Assembly: GCF_027570195.1 (NCBI RefSeq)
Contig: NZ_JAKMUZ010000002.1
Location: 124,001 to 188,000, forward strand
Length of the DNA: 64,000 nt
Direction of reading: 5' to 3'
DNA from: Corynebacterium yonathiae
GTDB taxonomy: Bacteria > Actinomycetota > Actinomycetes > Mycobacteriales > Mycobacteriaceae
How positions within the stretch are numbered: position 1 is the stretch's first letter; each line of letters opens with the position of its first letter. The notes under the pieces were generated by a model. It was not told the DNA's origin, searched no databases, and was given only the letters and a program-made list of their open reading frames with translations. Positions 45,241-54,045 of this stretch are shown here, one piece after another. A program made the position numbers and the translations under genes.

Positions 45241-45714
45241 GTGACTGACTCGTTTCCACATTCTCGACCAGAAAGCCCGTTTGGGGACATTAAAGTAAAG
45301 CGTTTGGATAAGGAGCTTCCCCTACCGCACCGTGCCCACCGCGGCGATGCAGGTGCGGACCTCTACGCGGCAGAAACGCTGACCCTGCAACCCGGTGAGC
45401 GCGCTCTCGTCGGCACGGGGATCGCAATTGCGCTGCCGCTAGGAACAGTCGGTTTGATTCATCCACGTTCCGGCCTCGCCGCTAAGCAGGGGCTGTCCGT
45501 TGTCAATACCCCGGGAACTGTGGATGCGGACTACCGCGGGGAGATCAAGGTGTGCCTTATCAACCATGACCGGCATACCCCAATCGAAATCGAGCGCGGT
45601 ATGCGTATCGCCCAGCTCGTGGTTCAGCGCGTAGAGCTGGTTGGTTTTGCTGAGGTTGAAGAATTGGATGACACCGTCCGCGGAGCCGGCGGCTATGGCT
45701 CCACCGGTGTGTAG
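45241..45714 (+). CDS. dut: dUTP diphosphatase
   Basis: 157 residues from GTG 45241 (TAGGA 8 bases upstream). It hydrolyses dUTP to dUMP, keeping uracil out of DNA and feeding dTMP synthesis. All five trimeric dUTPase motifs can be seen: [43 protein letters not shown] and [10 protein letters not shown]. The frame is open upstream across the DUF3093 start, but that part is not homologous. The DUF3710 gene follows after 46 bases. Confidence 0.95.
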   Translation: MTDSFPHSRPESPFGDIKVKRLDKELPLPHRAHRGDAGADLYAAETLTLQPGERALVGTGIAIALPLGTVGLIHPRSGLAAKQGLSVVNTPGTVDADYRGEIKVCLINHDRHTPIEIERGMRIAQLVVQRVELVGFAEVEELDDTVRGAGGYGSTGV

Positions 45715-45760
45715 CTAAAGCGATAGAGACTCCACGAAGCTTTTAGGAAGGACGAAAACC

Positions 45761-46708
45761 ATGGGAATTTGGCCCTTTGGAAAGAAGAACAAAGAAGAAA
45801 AGAAGACCCAGGACATGCCTGCGGCAGATAACGAAGAGCCGTCAGCCCCAAAGTCTGCTGGCAAGGAAGCACAGGACTCTTATGCTCCGGTAGAAGATAC
45901 CGCAGCAGATGCAGCGGCGGCCTCTGGTAATCAGCCTCGAGAATTCGCCCATGATGCCATTAACGGCCAGACTGGCCCCTTCGATGGCGATTCCGTAGAT
46001 ATTGAGACCTTTGACTTCAGCGATTTTTCCATTGGCGTATTGGATCTGGGCTCCCTGCGCATTCCACTTCCTAAGGAATCCCAGGTGCAGGTGGAAATGG
46101 GCGAGCAAGGCCCACGGATGCTGCACATCGTGACCAAGGTAGGACGAATTACTCCGGTAGCCTTCGCCGCTCCACGTAAGCCAGGTCAGTGGGCAGAATC
46201 CGTGGAGGAAATCAAGGAAGGCATGAGCCGCGATGGGCTTAATGTTGCTACCGAACCGGGCCCTTGGGGCGCTGAGGTCGTAGGCAAAAATGACAACGGT
46301 CAGGTACGTGTCATTGGGGCTGATGGTCCTCGCTGGATGCTGCGCATGACCCTAGCAGCACCGTCTGGTATGGAAGCTGAACTAGCAGAACTGGCCCGTG
46401 AGGTAGCTGCGCGTACCTTCGTCTACCGCGGCGAAGATCCCATCTTGGCGGGAAATGCGTTGCCGGTCATCATGCCCGAGCAACTCGTGGAGCAAGTAAA
46501 GAAGGCCATGGACCAGCGTCAGCAGGAACAGCAGGCAGCTGCTAATGCCCAAAACCACCCCGAAAACAATGTGGGCGGCCCAGACCCTGCCGCAGAAGCA
46601 GAGACGGAACAACACCTGCGCGATTTGGGCGGCACCCCACAGGAGGGTGAGAATGGATCGTCCCCGCGGAATCCCGATGAGGGCTCTGCACCTGATAGTC
46701 AGAACTAA
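45761..46708 (+). CDS. DUF3710 protein
   Basis: 315 residues. The N-terminus is MGIWPFGKKNKEEKK, followed by a disordered acidic stretch to about residue 75. The folded DUF3710 domain covers about 75-240 (IGVLDLGSLRIPLP, WGAEVVG, GPRWMLRMTLAAP, RTFVYRGEDP). The tail is Gln/Asn/Glu/Pro-rich. GAAGGACG precedes the ATG. Conserved in the dut-DUF3710-DUF3159 order across actinobacteria; function unknown. Confidence 0.92.
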   Translation: MGIWPFGKKNKEEKKTQDMPAADNEEPSAPKSAGKEAQDSYAPVEDTAADAAAASGNQPREFAHDAINGQTGPFDGDSVDIETFDFSDFSIGVLDLGSLRIPLPKESQVQVEMGEQGPRMLHIVTKVGRITPVAFAAPRKPGQWAESVEEIKEGMSRDGLNVATEPGPWGAEVVGKNDNGQVRVIGADGPRWMLRMTLAAPSGMEAELAELAREVAARTFVYRGEDPILAGNALPVIMPEQLVEQVKKAMDQRQQEQQAAANAQNHPENNVGGPDPAAEAETEQHLRDLGGTPQEGENGSSPRNPDEGSAPDSQN

Positions 46709-46725
46709 ACAAAGCAGTAAACCAC

Positions 46726-47448
46726 GTGACACACTCTTCCTCGCCGCAATCCTTGCCGGACGCTAAGACTCTTGAGTCTGATGAGGCTCAGTCTGAACCG
46801 ACTTTGTTAGAACAGATGGGTGGCTTTTCCGGACTCGTTTCGGCCACCTTGCCGGTAATTGTGCTGATTCCTGTCAATAATTTCTTCGGGCTGGGGCCAG
46901 CCTTGGCAGCTGCGCTAGGCGTGGCCGTCATCATCGCTATCTGGCGGGTGGTCCGTAAAGAGACCCTGCAGCCGGCCATATCGGGTCTACTGGGAGTGGC
47001 TCTGTGTGCAGCCATTGCTTGGTTTACCGGTGATGCAAAGGGCTATTTCTTGTACGGCATCTGGATGTCGTTGGCGCTGTGCATTGCCGCGGTATTATCA
47101 ATCCTTTTCCGGTGGCCTGCAGTGGGCGTTATCTGGAAGGGGATTAACGGCGAGGAAATGCTGTGGCAAAAGATCCCACAGGCGCGCCGGGCTTATGCCA
47201 TAGCTACCGGCGGATGGGCGGTAATTTTTCTCGCTCGCTTTGTAGTTCAGCGCGCCATCTATGATGCCGATGCAACCACAGCTTTGGGCGTGACCAGGAT
47301 CTTGATGGGGTGGCCATTGACCCTTCTGATCACTGCGCTCACCGTGTGGATGGTGCGCCGCGCGGATGCTGCCGTTGAAGCGGCCACGCCAGCAAGAGAG
47401 GGTACCCACGCAGAACCACAACAGGAGTCTGAGGCAGAAAATGACTGA
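46726..47448 (+). CDS. DUF3159 membrane protein
   Basis: 240 residues from a GTG start. A polar N-terminus (about 1-28) is followed by MGGFSGLVSATLPVIVLI, the DUF3159 hallmark, and six membrane segments. The C-terminal tail is charged. It resembles intracellular septation/YciB-like architecture only loosely. It overlaps the RNA methyltransferase gene by 8 bases, showing tight coupling. Function unknown. Confidence 0.92.
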   Translation: MTHSSSPQSLPDAKTLESDEAQSEPTLLEQMGGFSGLVSATLPVIVLIPVNNFFGLGPALAAALGVAVIIAIWRVVRKETLQPAISGLLGVALCAAIAWFTGDAKGYFLYGIWMSLALCIAAVLSILFRWPAVGVIWKGINGEEMLWQKIPQARRAYAIATGGWAVIFLARFVVQRAIYDADATTALGVTRILMGWPLTLLITALTVWMVRRADAAVEAATPAREGTHAEPQQESEAEND

Positions 47449-48664
47449 ATCTACGATTAGTCGTGGCGATATTCTTGAGGTCACCATCGACCGCATGGCG
47501 CACGGTGGCGAAGGCATCGGCCAGGCCCCCGATGGGCGCGTAGTTTTCGTTCCGCGCGCATTTCCAGGCGATGTCGTTAAGGCTACGGCTGGCCGCGTAA
47601 AAAAGTCGTTTATTAAGGCGGACCTAGAAGGCGTAATTGCCCCGGGACCTGTGCGCGTACCATCATCGTGCCCAGCTGCCGCACAAGGAGCAGGTTGCTG
47701 CGATTTTGCAGAGCTAGATCCAGCCGCCGAAACCGGCATCAAGGCAGCGATCTTATCGGAGCAATTGCGCCGCACAGGTGTAGTAACCGGTGAGGGGCTG
47801 GAAATTGAACAAAACACCCTTGAACCGGTGAGGGGATGGCGCACTCGGGTGCGGTGGGGCGTCGACCAGCAAGGGCGAGCTGGAACCCGTGAGCGTCGCT
47901 CAAATGAGCTCATAACAGGGGCCGCCTGCACGCAGCTAGCACCGGGGTTGGCTGAAGGCCTTGTCGGAGAAGGTGCTCGTCGCTTTACCCCAGGCGCAGA
48001 GGTCATTGCCGTTTTCGATGGTGAGGGAAATCGCCACGTAGTAGAAACCCGCAAAGCCCCGCGCGGTCGCCGCGTGGAAACTATCCGCGAGGTGGTTGAA
48101 GGAAACGGCAAGGTGCAAGAATACGTAGGCGGGCGGGAGTTTAGGTTTCCCGCCACCGCCTTTTGGCAGGCGCATAGGAACGCGCCGGCGGTGTATACCC
48201 AGCTGGTAGCGGACTGGCTCGGCGGCCGCGACTACCAGGAGCACACAGCTTGGGATCTCTACGGTGGCGTGGGCCTTTTTGTTCCGGCACTGGCCACTGC
48301 GGTGCATGGCAAGGTCATTTCCGTGGATTATTCGCCAGCAGCAACCGCGGGAGAGCAGCCGGGCCTTGCGGAATTTGATGTGGAAGTAAAGTCCGCGAAG
48401 GTGGAGCAAGTCGCTGAGCAACTTCCTAAGCCTGGCGCTGTAGTCCTAGATCCCCCACGCACTGGCGCGGGAGAGGACGTGATCCGCTCCGTGGCTGCTG
48501 CCGCACCCCAGGCAGTCATTCACGTGGGATGTGACCCTGCCACCTTCGCCCGCGATTTGGGATACTGGGATCGGTTCGGATACGAAATCGAAAAGATGGC
48601 GCTAATCAACGCATTTCCCGGAACACACCATTTCGAAACGATTGCGCTCATTACGCCCGCCTAG
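47441..48664 (+). CDS. TrmA/RumA-type RNA m5U methyltransferase
   Basis: 407 residues from ATG 47441. The N-terminal TRAM domain (about 1-60, DILEVTIDRMAHGGEGIG) is followed by the SAM fold (WDLYGGVGLFVPAL; LDPPRTGAGEDV). The catalytic Cys is in HVGCDPATFARDLGYW, where relatives have SCNP; Glu lies in HFETIALI. The usual iron-sulfur cysteine set is only partly present (SSCPAAAQGAGCCDF). It methylates uridine in tRNA or rRNA; the exact site is unknown. Last gene of dut-DUF3710-DUF3159-this gene. Confidence 0.92.
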   Translation: MTESTISRGDILEVTIDRMAHGGEGIGQAPDGRVVFVPRAFPGDVVKATAGRVKKSFIKADLEGVIAPGPVRVPSSCPAAAQGAGCCDFAELDPAAETGIKAAILSEQLRRTGVVTGEGLEIEQNTLEPVRGWRTRVRWGVDQQGRAGTRERRSNELITGAACTQLAPGLAEGLVGEGARRFTPGAEVIAVFDGEGNRHVVETRKAPRGRRVETIREVVEGNGKVQEYVGGREFRFPATAFWQAHRNAPAVYTQLVADWLGGRDYQEHTAWDLYGGVGLFVPALATAVHGKVISVDYSPAATAGEQPGLAEFDVEVKSAKVEQVAEQLPKPGAVVLDPPRTGAGEDVIRSVAAAAPQAVIHVGCDPATFARDLGYWDRFGYEIEKMALINAFPGTHHFETIALITPA

Positions 48665-48728
48665 TGTGCCGCATGGGCGCCCGGCTGTAGCTGGGGGCGA
48701 AGCCGCGCTGTCCCAGAACTACGACCGA

Positions 48729-48734
48729 TATAAT
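48729..48734 (+). promoter_or_regulatory. dxs -10 element
   Basis: A perfect TATAAT lies 68 bases before the dxs ATG. No good -35 hexamer stands 16-18 bases upstream, which is common in corynebacterial promoters. The leader has GAAGGAG before the start. Confidence 0.6.
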
Positions 48735-48801
48735 AATTACCAACCGGCGCGGGTACGGTAGAAAAGAAGAACTAAGCACAGAAGGAGTTGAAGGCCGCTC
48801 C

Positions 48802-50727
48802 ATGACTATCTTGGATACCATTAACTCGCCGCAGAACCTCAAGGCACTGTCTGCAGACAAGCTTGAGGAGCTTGCGGCAGAGATTCGGCAGCGCCTCATT
48901 GAAAAAGTGTCCGTCACGGGCGGACATTTGGGGCCCAATTTGGGAGTGGTGGAGCTAACCATCGCGTTGCATCGCGTATTTGATTCTCCGCGCGAGCCCA
49001 TCATTTTTGACACCTCGCACCAGTCCTACGTGCATAAGATGCTGACTGGCCGCACGGATCAGTTCGATACGTTGCGGCAAAAGGACGGCCTTTCCGGCTA
49101 TACGGACCGCGGCGAGTCCGAGCATGACTGGACCGAATCCTCCCACGCTTCGGCGTCGCTGTCGACGGTGGACGGCTTGTCTAAGGCTTTAAAGATTCGC
49201 GGCGATGGTCACCGCAATGTCATTGGTGTGGTCGGCGATGGTGCTCTCACCGGCGGCATGTGCTGGGAAGCGCTGAATAATATTTCCGAGGACAAGGACC
49301 GCAATGCGGTCATCGTAGTCAACGACAACGGTCGCAGTTATTCGCCCACCATCGGAGGTATCTCTGAAAATCTCGGTCGCATCCGCTCACAGCATGGCTA
49401 CGACGAGCTGATGGAGCAGGGCAAGCGCCGCCTGAAGCAAATGGGTTGGGTCGGTGAGCGAGCCTTTGATGCTCTCCATGCTATGAAGGAGGGAGTCAAG
49501 TCCACGGTCTTGCCCACCGAGATGTTCCCGGAACTGGGCATGAAATATATCGGACCCATCAACGGTCATGATATCGATAGCTTGGTCCACGCCCTGACTT
49601 ATGCCCGCGATTATGAGGGGCCCATCATCGTGCATGTGGTTACTGAGAAGGGACACGGCTTTGCCCCGGCCGTCAATGAGCCAAAGGATCAGATGCACTC
49701 CACCGGTGCTATCGATCCGGTCACCGGTGTGGCTAAGGGCACCAAGCAGCCTGGCTGGACGGCGGCCTTTTCGGAAGAGCTTTTGGCCGCTGCCGAAAAG
49801 CGCGAAGATATTGTAGCCATTACCGCTGCTATGGCAGGTCCTACTGGGCTTTCGCCGTTCCAAGAGCGCTTCCCAGAGCGTTTCTTTGATGTAGGCATCG
49901 CTGAGCAGCACGCCATGACCTCTGCTTCTGGTTTGGCGCTTGGAGGCATGCATCCCGTCGTGGCAGTGTATTCCACCTTTTTAAATCGCGCCGTGGATCA
50001 GGTCATTATGGATATTGCGCTGCTGAAGCTGCCAGTAACCATCGTGCTCGACCGATCCGGGGTTACCGGTTCCGATGGAGCATCGCACAACGGCGTGTGG
50101 GATATGGCTCTCATGAGCATCGTACCGGGCATGCATATTGCTGCCCCGCGCGATGGTGCGCGCCTGCGCGAGCTCTTCCGCGAGTCACTAGAGATCGACT
50201 CCGGCCCGTCTGTAGTCCGTTTCCCCAAGGGTAATCTGCTACCGGATATGGAAGCAGTGGATACCTTGGGCGATGGCGTAGACATCCTCCACTACGGCGA
50301 GGCCGATGCTGGTGAGGACACCCCTGAGGTGCTTATTATCTCCATCGGTGCGATGTCCGCACGCAGCATCGAGGCAGCAAAGCTGCTGGGAGAGCAGGGT
50401 ATTAACGTCACCGTTATCGACCCGCGCTGGGTTGCACCGGTAGCAAGTTCCGTTGTGGCCCTCGCCGCCGACCACGATCTGGTGGTTACGGCAGAAGATG
50501 GCTTGATTCGCGGCGGCATTGGCTCCATGATTTCGGAGGCCCTCGGTGCAGCTGAAGTAGATACGCCCGTGCGCCGGCTCGGCGTACCGGGGTACTTCCC
50601 CAAGCACGGTTCCCGTGGCGAGGTGCTGGAGGAGTTCGGTCTGACTCCGGAGCTCATGGCGGCGTCGATTAGCGAGTGGCTGGAAAACCTCACCGCAGAT
50701 GCCAATGCGCTAGGAGAAGAAAACTAA
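48802..50727 (+). CDS. dxs: 1-deoxy-D-xylulose-5-phosphate synthase
   Basis: 641 residues. Thiamine-diphosphate enzyme joining pyruvate and glyceraldehyde 3-phosphate, the first step of the MEP isoprenoid route. Motifs: [14 protein letters not shown] near the start, the ThDP/Mg motif [16 protein letters not shown], the catalytic segment [11 protein letters not shown], and the transketolase C-terminal domain. The ATG at 48802 has GAAGGAG about 10 bases upstream. Convergent with rnd 21 bases away. It has its own promoter. Confidence 0.97.
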   Translation: MTILDTINSPQNLKALSADKLEELAAEIRQRLIEKVSVTGGHLGPNLGVVELTIALHRVFDSPREPIIFDTSHQSYVHKMLTGRTDQFDTLRQKDGLSGYTDRGESEHDWTESSHASASLSTVDGLSKALKIRGDGHRNVIGVVGDGALTGGMCWEALNNISEDKDRNAVIVVNDNGRSYSPTIGGISENLGRIRSQHGYDELMEQGKRRLKQMGWVGERAFDALHAMKEGVKSTVLPTEMFPELGMKYIGPINGHDIDSLVHALTYARDYEGPIIVHVVTEKGHGFAPAVNEPKDQMHSTGAIDPVTGVAKGTKQPGWTAAFSEELLAAAEKREDIVAITAAMAGPTGLSPFQERFPERFFDVGIAEQHAMTSASGLALGGMHPVVAVYSTFLNRAVDQVIMDIALLKLPVTIVLDRSGVTGSDGASHNGVWDMALMSIVPGMHIAAPRDGARLRELFRESLEIDSGPSVVRFPKGNLLPDMEAVDTLGDGVDILHYGEADAGEDTPEVLIISIGAMSARSIEAAKLLGEQGINVTVIDPRWVAPVASSVVALAADHDLVVTAEDGLIRGGIGSMISEALGAAEVDTPVRRLGVPGYFPKHGSRGEVLEEFGLTPELMAASISEWLENLTADANALGEEN

Positions 50728-50748
50728 ACCTAGCGGGGATAAGCAGTG

Positions 50749-51993
50749 TTAGAAAAGTCCGTCTACGATGCGTGGGGTGGTCATTTCTATTTGCCATTCG
50801 CGCGAGCCTTCTGCCCGTAAGAAGGTGGCGACGTCGTCTGGCTGGCGGATGGTGCCGGCAACAGAATCAGGCCCGCGGTGGCGCTTATTGGCTTGCATGC
50901 CCACCTTCGCCCACACTGCGGCACGGAGGGCGGCCGGGCGGATAAGAAGCTCGGAAGGCATACCTAAATCAGTGGCGAGATCCGCGATGTCCGCGCGAAT
51001 GGTCTGGTATATCTCCCACAGGTCTGGGTAGTCCTTTGCCCAGATGGTTTTGGAGGGAACTGGTTGCGGAGCGCGGTGGATACGAGGCCGCTGCTGCGGG
51101 GGAACAGCGCGTGCTTGATTAAGTACCGCCATCCAGCGGGCGGTAGCTCCCCTTTGTCGGCGCGGAAACCCCTTGATGCGGGCAAGTTCGCCGCCGGTGG
51201 TGGGAAGGGCGCGCGCAATTTCTACCAGCGTCTTATTTGCTAGTACTCGGCCGGGTGCAGTATCGGTGCGCCGTGCGATAGCGTCACGCTTGAGCCACAG
51301 TGCCCGAGCGGCGGCGAGCTGGCTGCCGCTGCGGAGGCTGGAAGTTCCTTTCAGATCCCGCCATGTTTGCGGTTGGGGAGCAGTGTCACCGGCATGTTCT
51401 TGGACTATGGCGGAAAACTCTTCCAGTGCCCAGTCCATTTTGTCTTGTTCGGCCAAGATATCGCGCAGAGATTCGGCCAGCTCGAGAAGCAGCTCTACAT
51501 CTAGTGCGGCATACGCCTTGAGCTCCTCGCTAAGCTGCGGGGTTGACCAATCAGCGTCGCCGTAGCCCTTTTCCAATTCGACGTCGAAAAGCTCCGCGAC
51601 CATAGTGGCCAGATTGGGGCGTTCAAAGCCAGCGAGCCGCGCCGCTAGCTCGGTATCAAAGACGGAGGCAGGGAATAGTCCGAGCCACCCGAGGCAAGGC
51701 AAATCCGAATGAGCGGCATGAATTATCCATTCCGTCCCGTTGAGCACTGGGGCAAGGGCGGATGTGAGCTCTTCCCGGTGGCCTTCCGGGGCAAAGAGCA
51801 TTGTGCCCGCGCCGCGCCGGCGAATCTGCACCACGAAGGCGCGGTCATCGTAGCGATAACCGGAGGCGCGTTCAGTGTCAATAGCAAACGGGCCCGTACC
51901 TGCGGCTAGGCGGGCCGCGGCAGCGGTGAATTCCTCCGGGGTGGCAAGGGTTGGTGGAATGCCCTCTAGCGGCCGGCTGCGCAATTCTGGCAT
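50749..51993 (-). CDS. rnd: ribonuclease D family exonuclease
   Basis: 414 residues. A 3'-5' exoribonuclease of the DEDDy type, trimming tRNA and other structured RNAs. The acidic residues are Asp and Glu in FAIDTERASGYRYDDRA, Asp in HAAHSDLPCLG, and the Tyr-Asp pair in YAALDVELLLE. Two HRDC-like helical domains follow (about 220-410). ATG 51993 comes one base after the DUF3000 stop (TAGAATG), so translation is coupled; the frame is open upstream but without a ribosome site. Confidence 0.92.
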   Translation of the reverse strand: MPELRSRPLEGIPPTLATPEEFTAAAARLAAGTGPFAIDTERASGYRYDDRAFVVQIRRRGAGTMLFAPEGHREELTSALAPVLNGTEWIIHAAHSDLPCLGWLGLFPASVFDTELAARLAGFERPNLATMVAELFDVELEKGYGDADWSTPQLSEELKAYAALDVELLLELAESLRDILAEQDKMDWALEEFSAIVQEHAGDTAPQPQTWRDLKGTSSLRSGSQLAAARALWLKRDAIARRTDTAPGRVLANKTLVEIARALPTTGGELARIKGFPRRQRGATARWMAVLNQARAVPPQQRPRIHRAPQPVPSKTIWAKDYPDLWEIYQTIRADIADLATDLGMPSELLIRPAALRAAVWAKVGMQANKRHRGPDSVAGTIRQPDDVATFLRAEGSREWQIEMTTPRIVDGLF

Positions 51994-51994
51994 T

Positions 51995-52645
51995 CTAGCG
52001 GCCGAGCTCGGTAACGCCTTCTGGGGGGAGGCCGGCAACGTTGGCTAATACCTTTGCAAAAGCCTGTACGTGTGGTGCCAGATCGAGTCCTTCGGCGGTC
52101 CACGAAGCACGCATTTCGATTTGGTACGCGCGTGGTGGGCCGCCAATCTCGCCAAAACGCACGGACGCGGTGGAGGTGACGGTGCCGCCCAAGTTGGTGT
52201 GGCCAGCGCCTTCCTCTTCTAGGCCTTCATTGAGCCATTGCCAGGCCACATCGGGCAAGAGCGGATCGCCTGCTACGGCATCGTCCATATCGGCCTGAAT
52301 ATAAGCCACCAAGCGCATAGCACCTTCCCAGGCTTCCTCAGCGCCCGGATCATGGAGCAAGATGAGGCGGCCAAAGGCATCGCCTTCTGTATCAGTGGGC
52401 ACGATGTCAGGGCTGTCTTCGCTTCCCACCTCAAGGCCGATCGCGTGGCTAAACGGCGCAAGCCGTTGCGGTGGGCGAATGGAGCCGAGGGTTATCTCGG
52501 GGCGCAGGTCGGCCGCGTGCATGGACTCCACTGCTTGGGTGAAAGCGGCGGGGGTGGCTGGCTCGTGGCTGTCCGCCTGCCCGTGCAAAGGGGTAGGGGT
52601 GGAAGCCTCGGCGCTGCGTGGGGTGGTCGATTCGGAATTGCTCAC
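51995..52645 (-). CDS. DUF3000 protein
   Basis: About 216 residues from GTG 52645 (TTG 52654 is also in frame). No ribosome binding site precedes either codon, while TATAG lies about 12 bases ahead, so the mRNA may be leaderless. A Ser/Thr/Pro-rich N-terminus (about 1-35) is followed by the DUF3000 domain (RPEITLGSIRPPQRLAPFSH; RLILLHDPGAEEAWEG; IEMRASWTAEGLDLAPHV). Actinobacterial family of unknown function, typically adjacent to rnd. Stop and rnd start are one base apart. Confidence 0.9.
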   Translation of the reverse strand: MSNSESTTPRSAEASTPTPLHGQADSHEPATPAAFTQAVESMHAADLRPEITLGSIRPPQRLAPFSHAIGLEVGSEDSPDIVPTDTEGDAFGRLILLHDPGAEEAWEGAMRLVAYIQADMDDAVAGDPLLPDVAWQWLNEGLEEEGAGHTNLGGTVTSTASVRFGEIGGPPRAYQIEMRASWTAEGLDLAPHVQAFAKVLANVAGLPPEGVTELGR

Positions 52646-52729
52646 GACGTTCAAGCTATAGTTTCGCGGCCTCTAGCTGGGGGAGGCGCGCCGATGTGAG
52701 AGTGTGTCGCCCTCCCTGCGGTGGGAGAA

Positions 52730-52765
52730 GTGACAAGGTGTCATATCCAACTTATGATGGATATG
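52730..52765 (+). promoter_or_regulatory. chdC promoter bracketed by an inverted repeat
   Basis: GTGACA (52730-52735) and TATGAT (52753-52758) with a 17-base spacer form a promoter. CATATCC (52742-52748) and GGATATG (52759-52765) are perfect 7-bp inverted arms flanking the -10 box, 10 bases apart. An operator for a repressor is the natural reading. No DtxR-type 19-mer is present. The regulator is unknown. Confidence 0.6.
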
Positions 52766-52801
52766 TTCGTTTACTCAGAGGCTTCTGCAAAGGAGAACGC
52801 A

Positions 52802-53503
52802 ATGGCGAAGCTTGACTACAAGGAACTCAACGCAGTTCAGCAATATTCCCAGCACGCAGTCTTCAAGGTGATTCCGGGCGCACTCGGCACCGAGCGAGCG
52901 GAGATCATTGCCCAAGCGCAACAGTTCTTCGCCGACGTCGAGAAGGCAGGCAAAGTAACGGTGCGCGGCATCTATGACCTCACGGCTATGCGTGATTCTG
53001 CTGACTTCATGATTTGGTGGCACGCTGAGGAATTCTCTGATTTACAAAAGGTCTTTGGGGATTTCCGCCGCGAGACTGTCCTTGGCCAGGTCAGCGAAGT
53101 GACCTGGGTAGGCAACTCCTTGCACCGTCCGGCAGAGTTTAATAAGTCGCACCTGCCGTCGTTTATCATGGGTGAGGAGCCTAAGGAGTGGATTTCGGTG
53201 TATCCCTTCGTTCGCTCTTATGACTGGTACACGATGGATGATGAAAAGCGCCGCCGTATTCTGATGGAGCATGGCATGCAGGCGCGCGACTATCCTGATG
53301 TGCGCGCGAATACCGTCCCAGCTTTCGCATTGGGCGACTATGAGTGGATCTTGGCTTTCGAGGCGGATGAGCTCCACCGCATCGTCGATCTGATGTATCT
53401 GATGCGCTACACCGAAGCTCGCCACCACGTGCGCGAGGAGATTCCCTTCCACACTGGCCGCCGCGTGAAGGACGTAGCAGAACTCATTGCAGTACTGCCC
53501 TAA
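52802..53503 (+). CDS. chdC: coproheme decarboxylase (HemQ)
   Basis: 233 residues from ATG 52802 (AAGGAG 6 bases upstream). It converts Fe-coproporphyrin III to heme b with H2O2, the last step of the coproporphyrin-dependent pathway. Actinobacterial residues are present: Tyr134 in [12 protein letters not shown] (radical Tyr), His157 in [11 protein letters not shown] (axial ligand) and His117 in KSHLPSF (distal side). These are one less than the C. diphtheriae numbers as I remember them. Other heme genes are not in the window. It converges with msrB. Confidence 0.95.
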   Translation: MAKLDYKELNAVQQYSQHAVFKVIPGALGTERAEIIAQAQQFFADVEKAGKVTVRGIYDLTAMRDSADFMIWWHAEEFSDLQKVFGDFRRETVLGQVSEVTWVGNSLHRPAEFNKSHLPSFIMGEEPKEWISVYPFVRSYDWYTMDDEKRRRILMEHGMQARDYPDVRANTVPAFALGDYEWILAFEADELHRIVDLMYLMRYTEARHHVREEIPFHTGRRVKDVAELIAVLP

Positions 53504-53504
53504 A

Positions 53505-53544
53505 GGGAGCGTCGCCTAGCAGAAGCACTGCTTGGCGACGTCCC
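53505..53544. terminator. long hairpin after chdC
   Basis: GGGAGCGTCGCCTAGCAG (53505-53522) folds on CTGCTTGGCGACGTCCC (53528-53544) with two internal mismatches and a 5-base loop. No T-run follows. It probably ends chdC or protects its 3' end. Confidence 0.65.
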
Positions 53545-53613
53545 AGGCTGCGCCCCGTCACTAGCCTCTTAGCTAGGCTGCCGACGAGGCGCTTTGTTGT
53601 ATATAGCCCTCCT

Positions 53614-54036
53614 TTAAGCTGTGTCTCCTTCTACCGGCTTTTCCTCCAAGTCTAGGCAGATGGAATTGATGCAATAGCGCAAGTCAGTAGGGGTATCGTA
53701 GCCCTCGCCCTCAAAGACGTGGCCTAGGTGCGATTCGCAGTTGGCGCACAAGACCTCCACGCGGCGCATGCCTAGCGAGTTATCTTCTCGCTCGATGATT
53801 TTGTCTCCTGCTAGCGGGGAGAAGAAGGACGGCCAGCCACAATGGGACTCAAACTTTTCCGTGGAACGGAAAAGCTCCGTCCCACACGCACGGCAAGAAT
53901 AAACGCCCTTTGTGGTCGTATTGGTGTACTCGCCTACATGGGGCGGCTCCGTACCTGCCTCACGCAGAACATAGTATTCCTCGGGGCTTAAGCGCTGGCG
54001 CCATTCGGTATCAGCAATGAGCTTGAAATCGGTCAT
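53614..54036 (-). CDS. msrB: peptide-methionine (R)-S-oxide reductase
   Basis: 140 residues. It repairs methionine-R-sulfoxide in proteins. Zinc-binding pairs are CRACG and CANC; the catalytic Cys is in RYCINSICLDLEEK; HCGWPSFF is the substrate motif. The N-terminus FKLIADTEWRQRLSPEEYYV is typical. It lies 9 bases after aftC, so it is translated from the aftC operon; the pairing is known in corynebacteria but mechanistically unexplained. Confidence 0.96.
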   Translation of the reverse strand: MTDFKLIADTEWRQRLSPEEYYVLREAGTEPPHVGEYTNTTTKGVYSCRACGTELFRSTEKFESHCGWPSFFSPLAGDKIIEREDNSLGMRRVEVLCANCESHLGHVFEGEGYDTPTDLRYCINSICLDLEEKPVEGDTA

Positions 54037-54045
54037 GGGCCGAGT

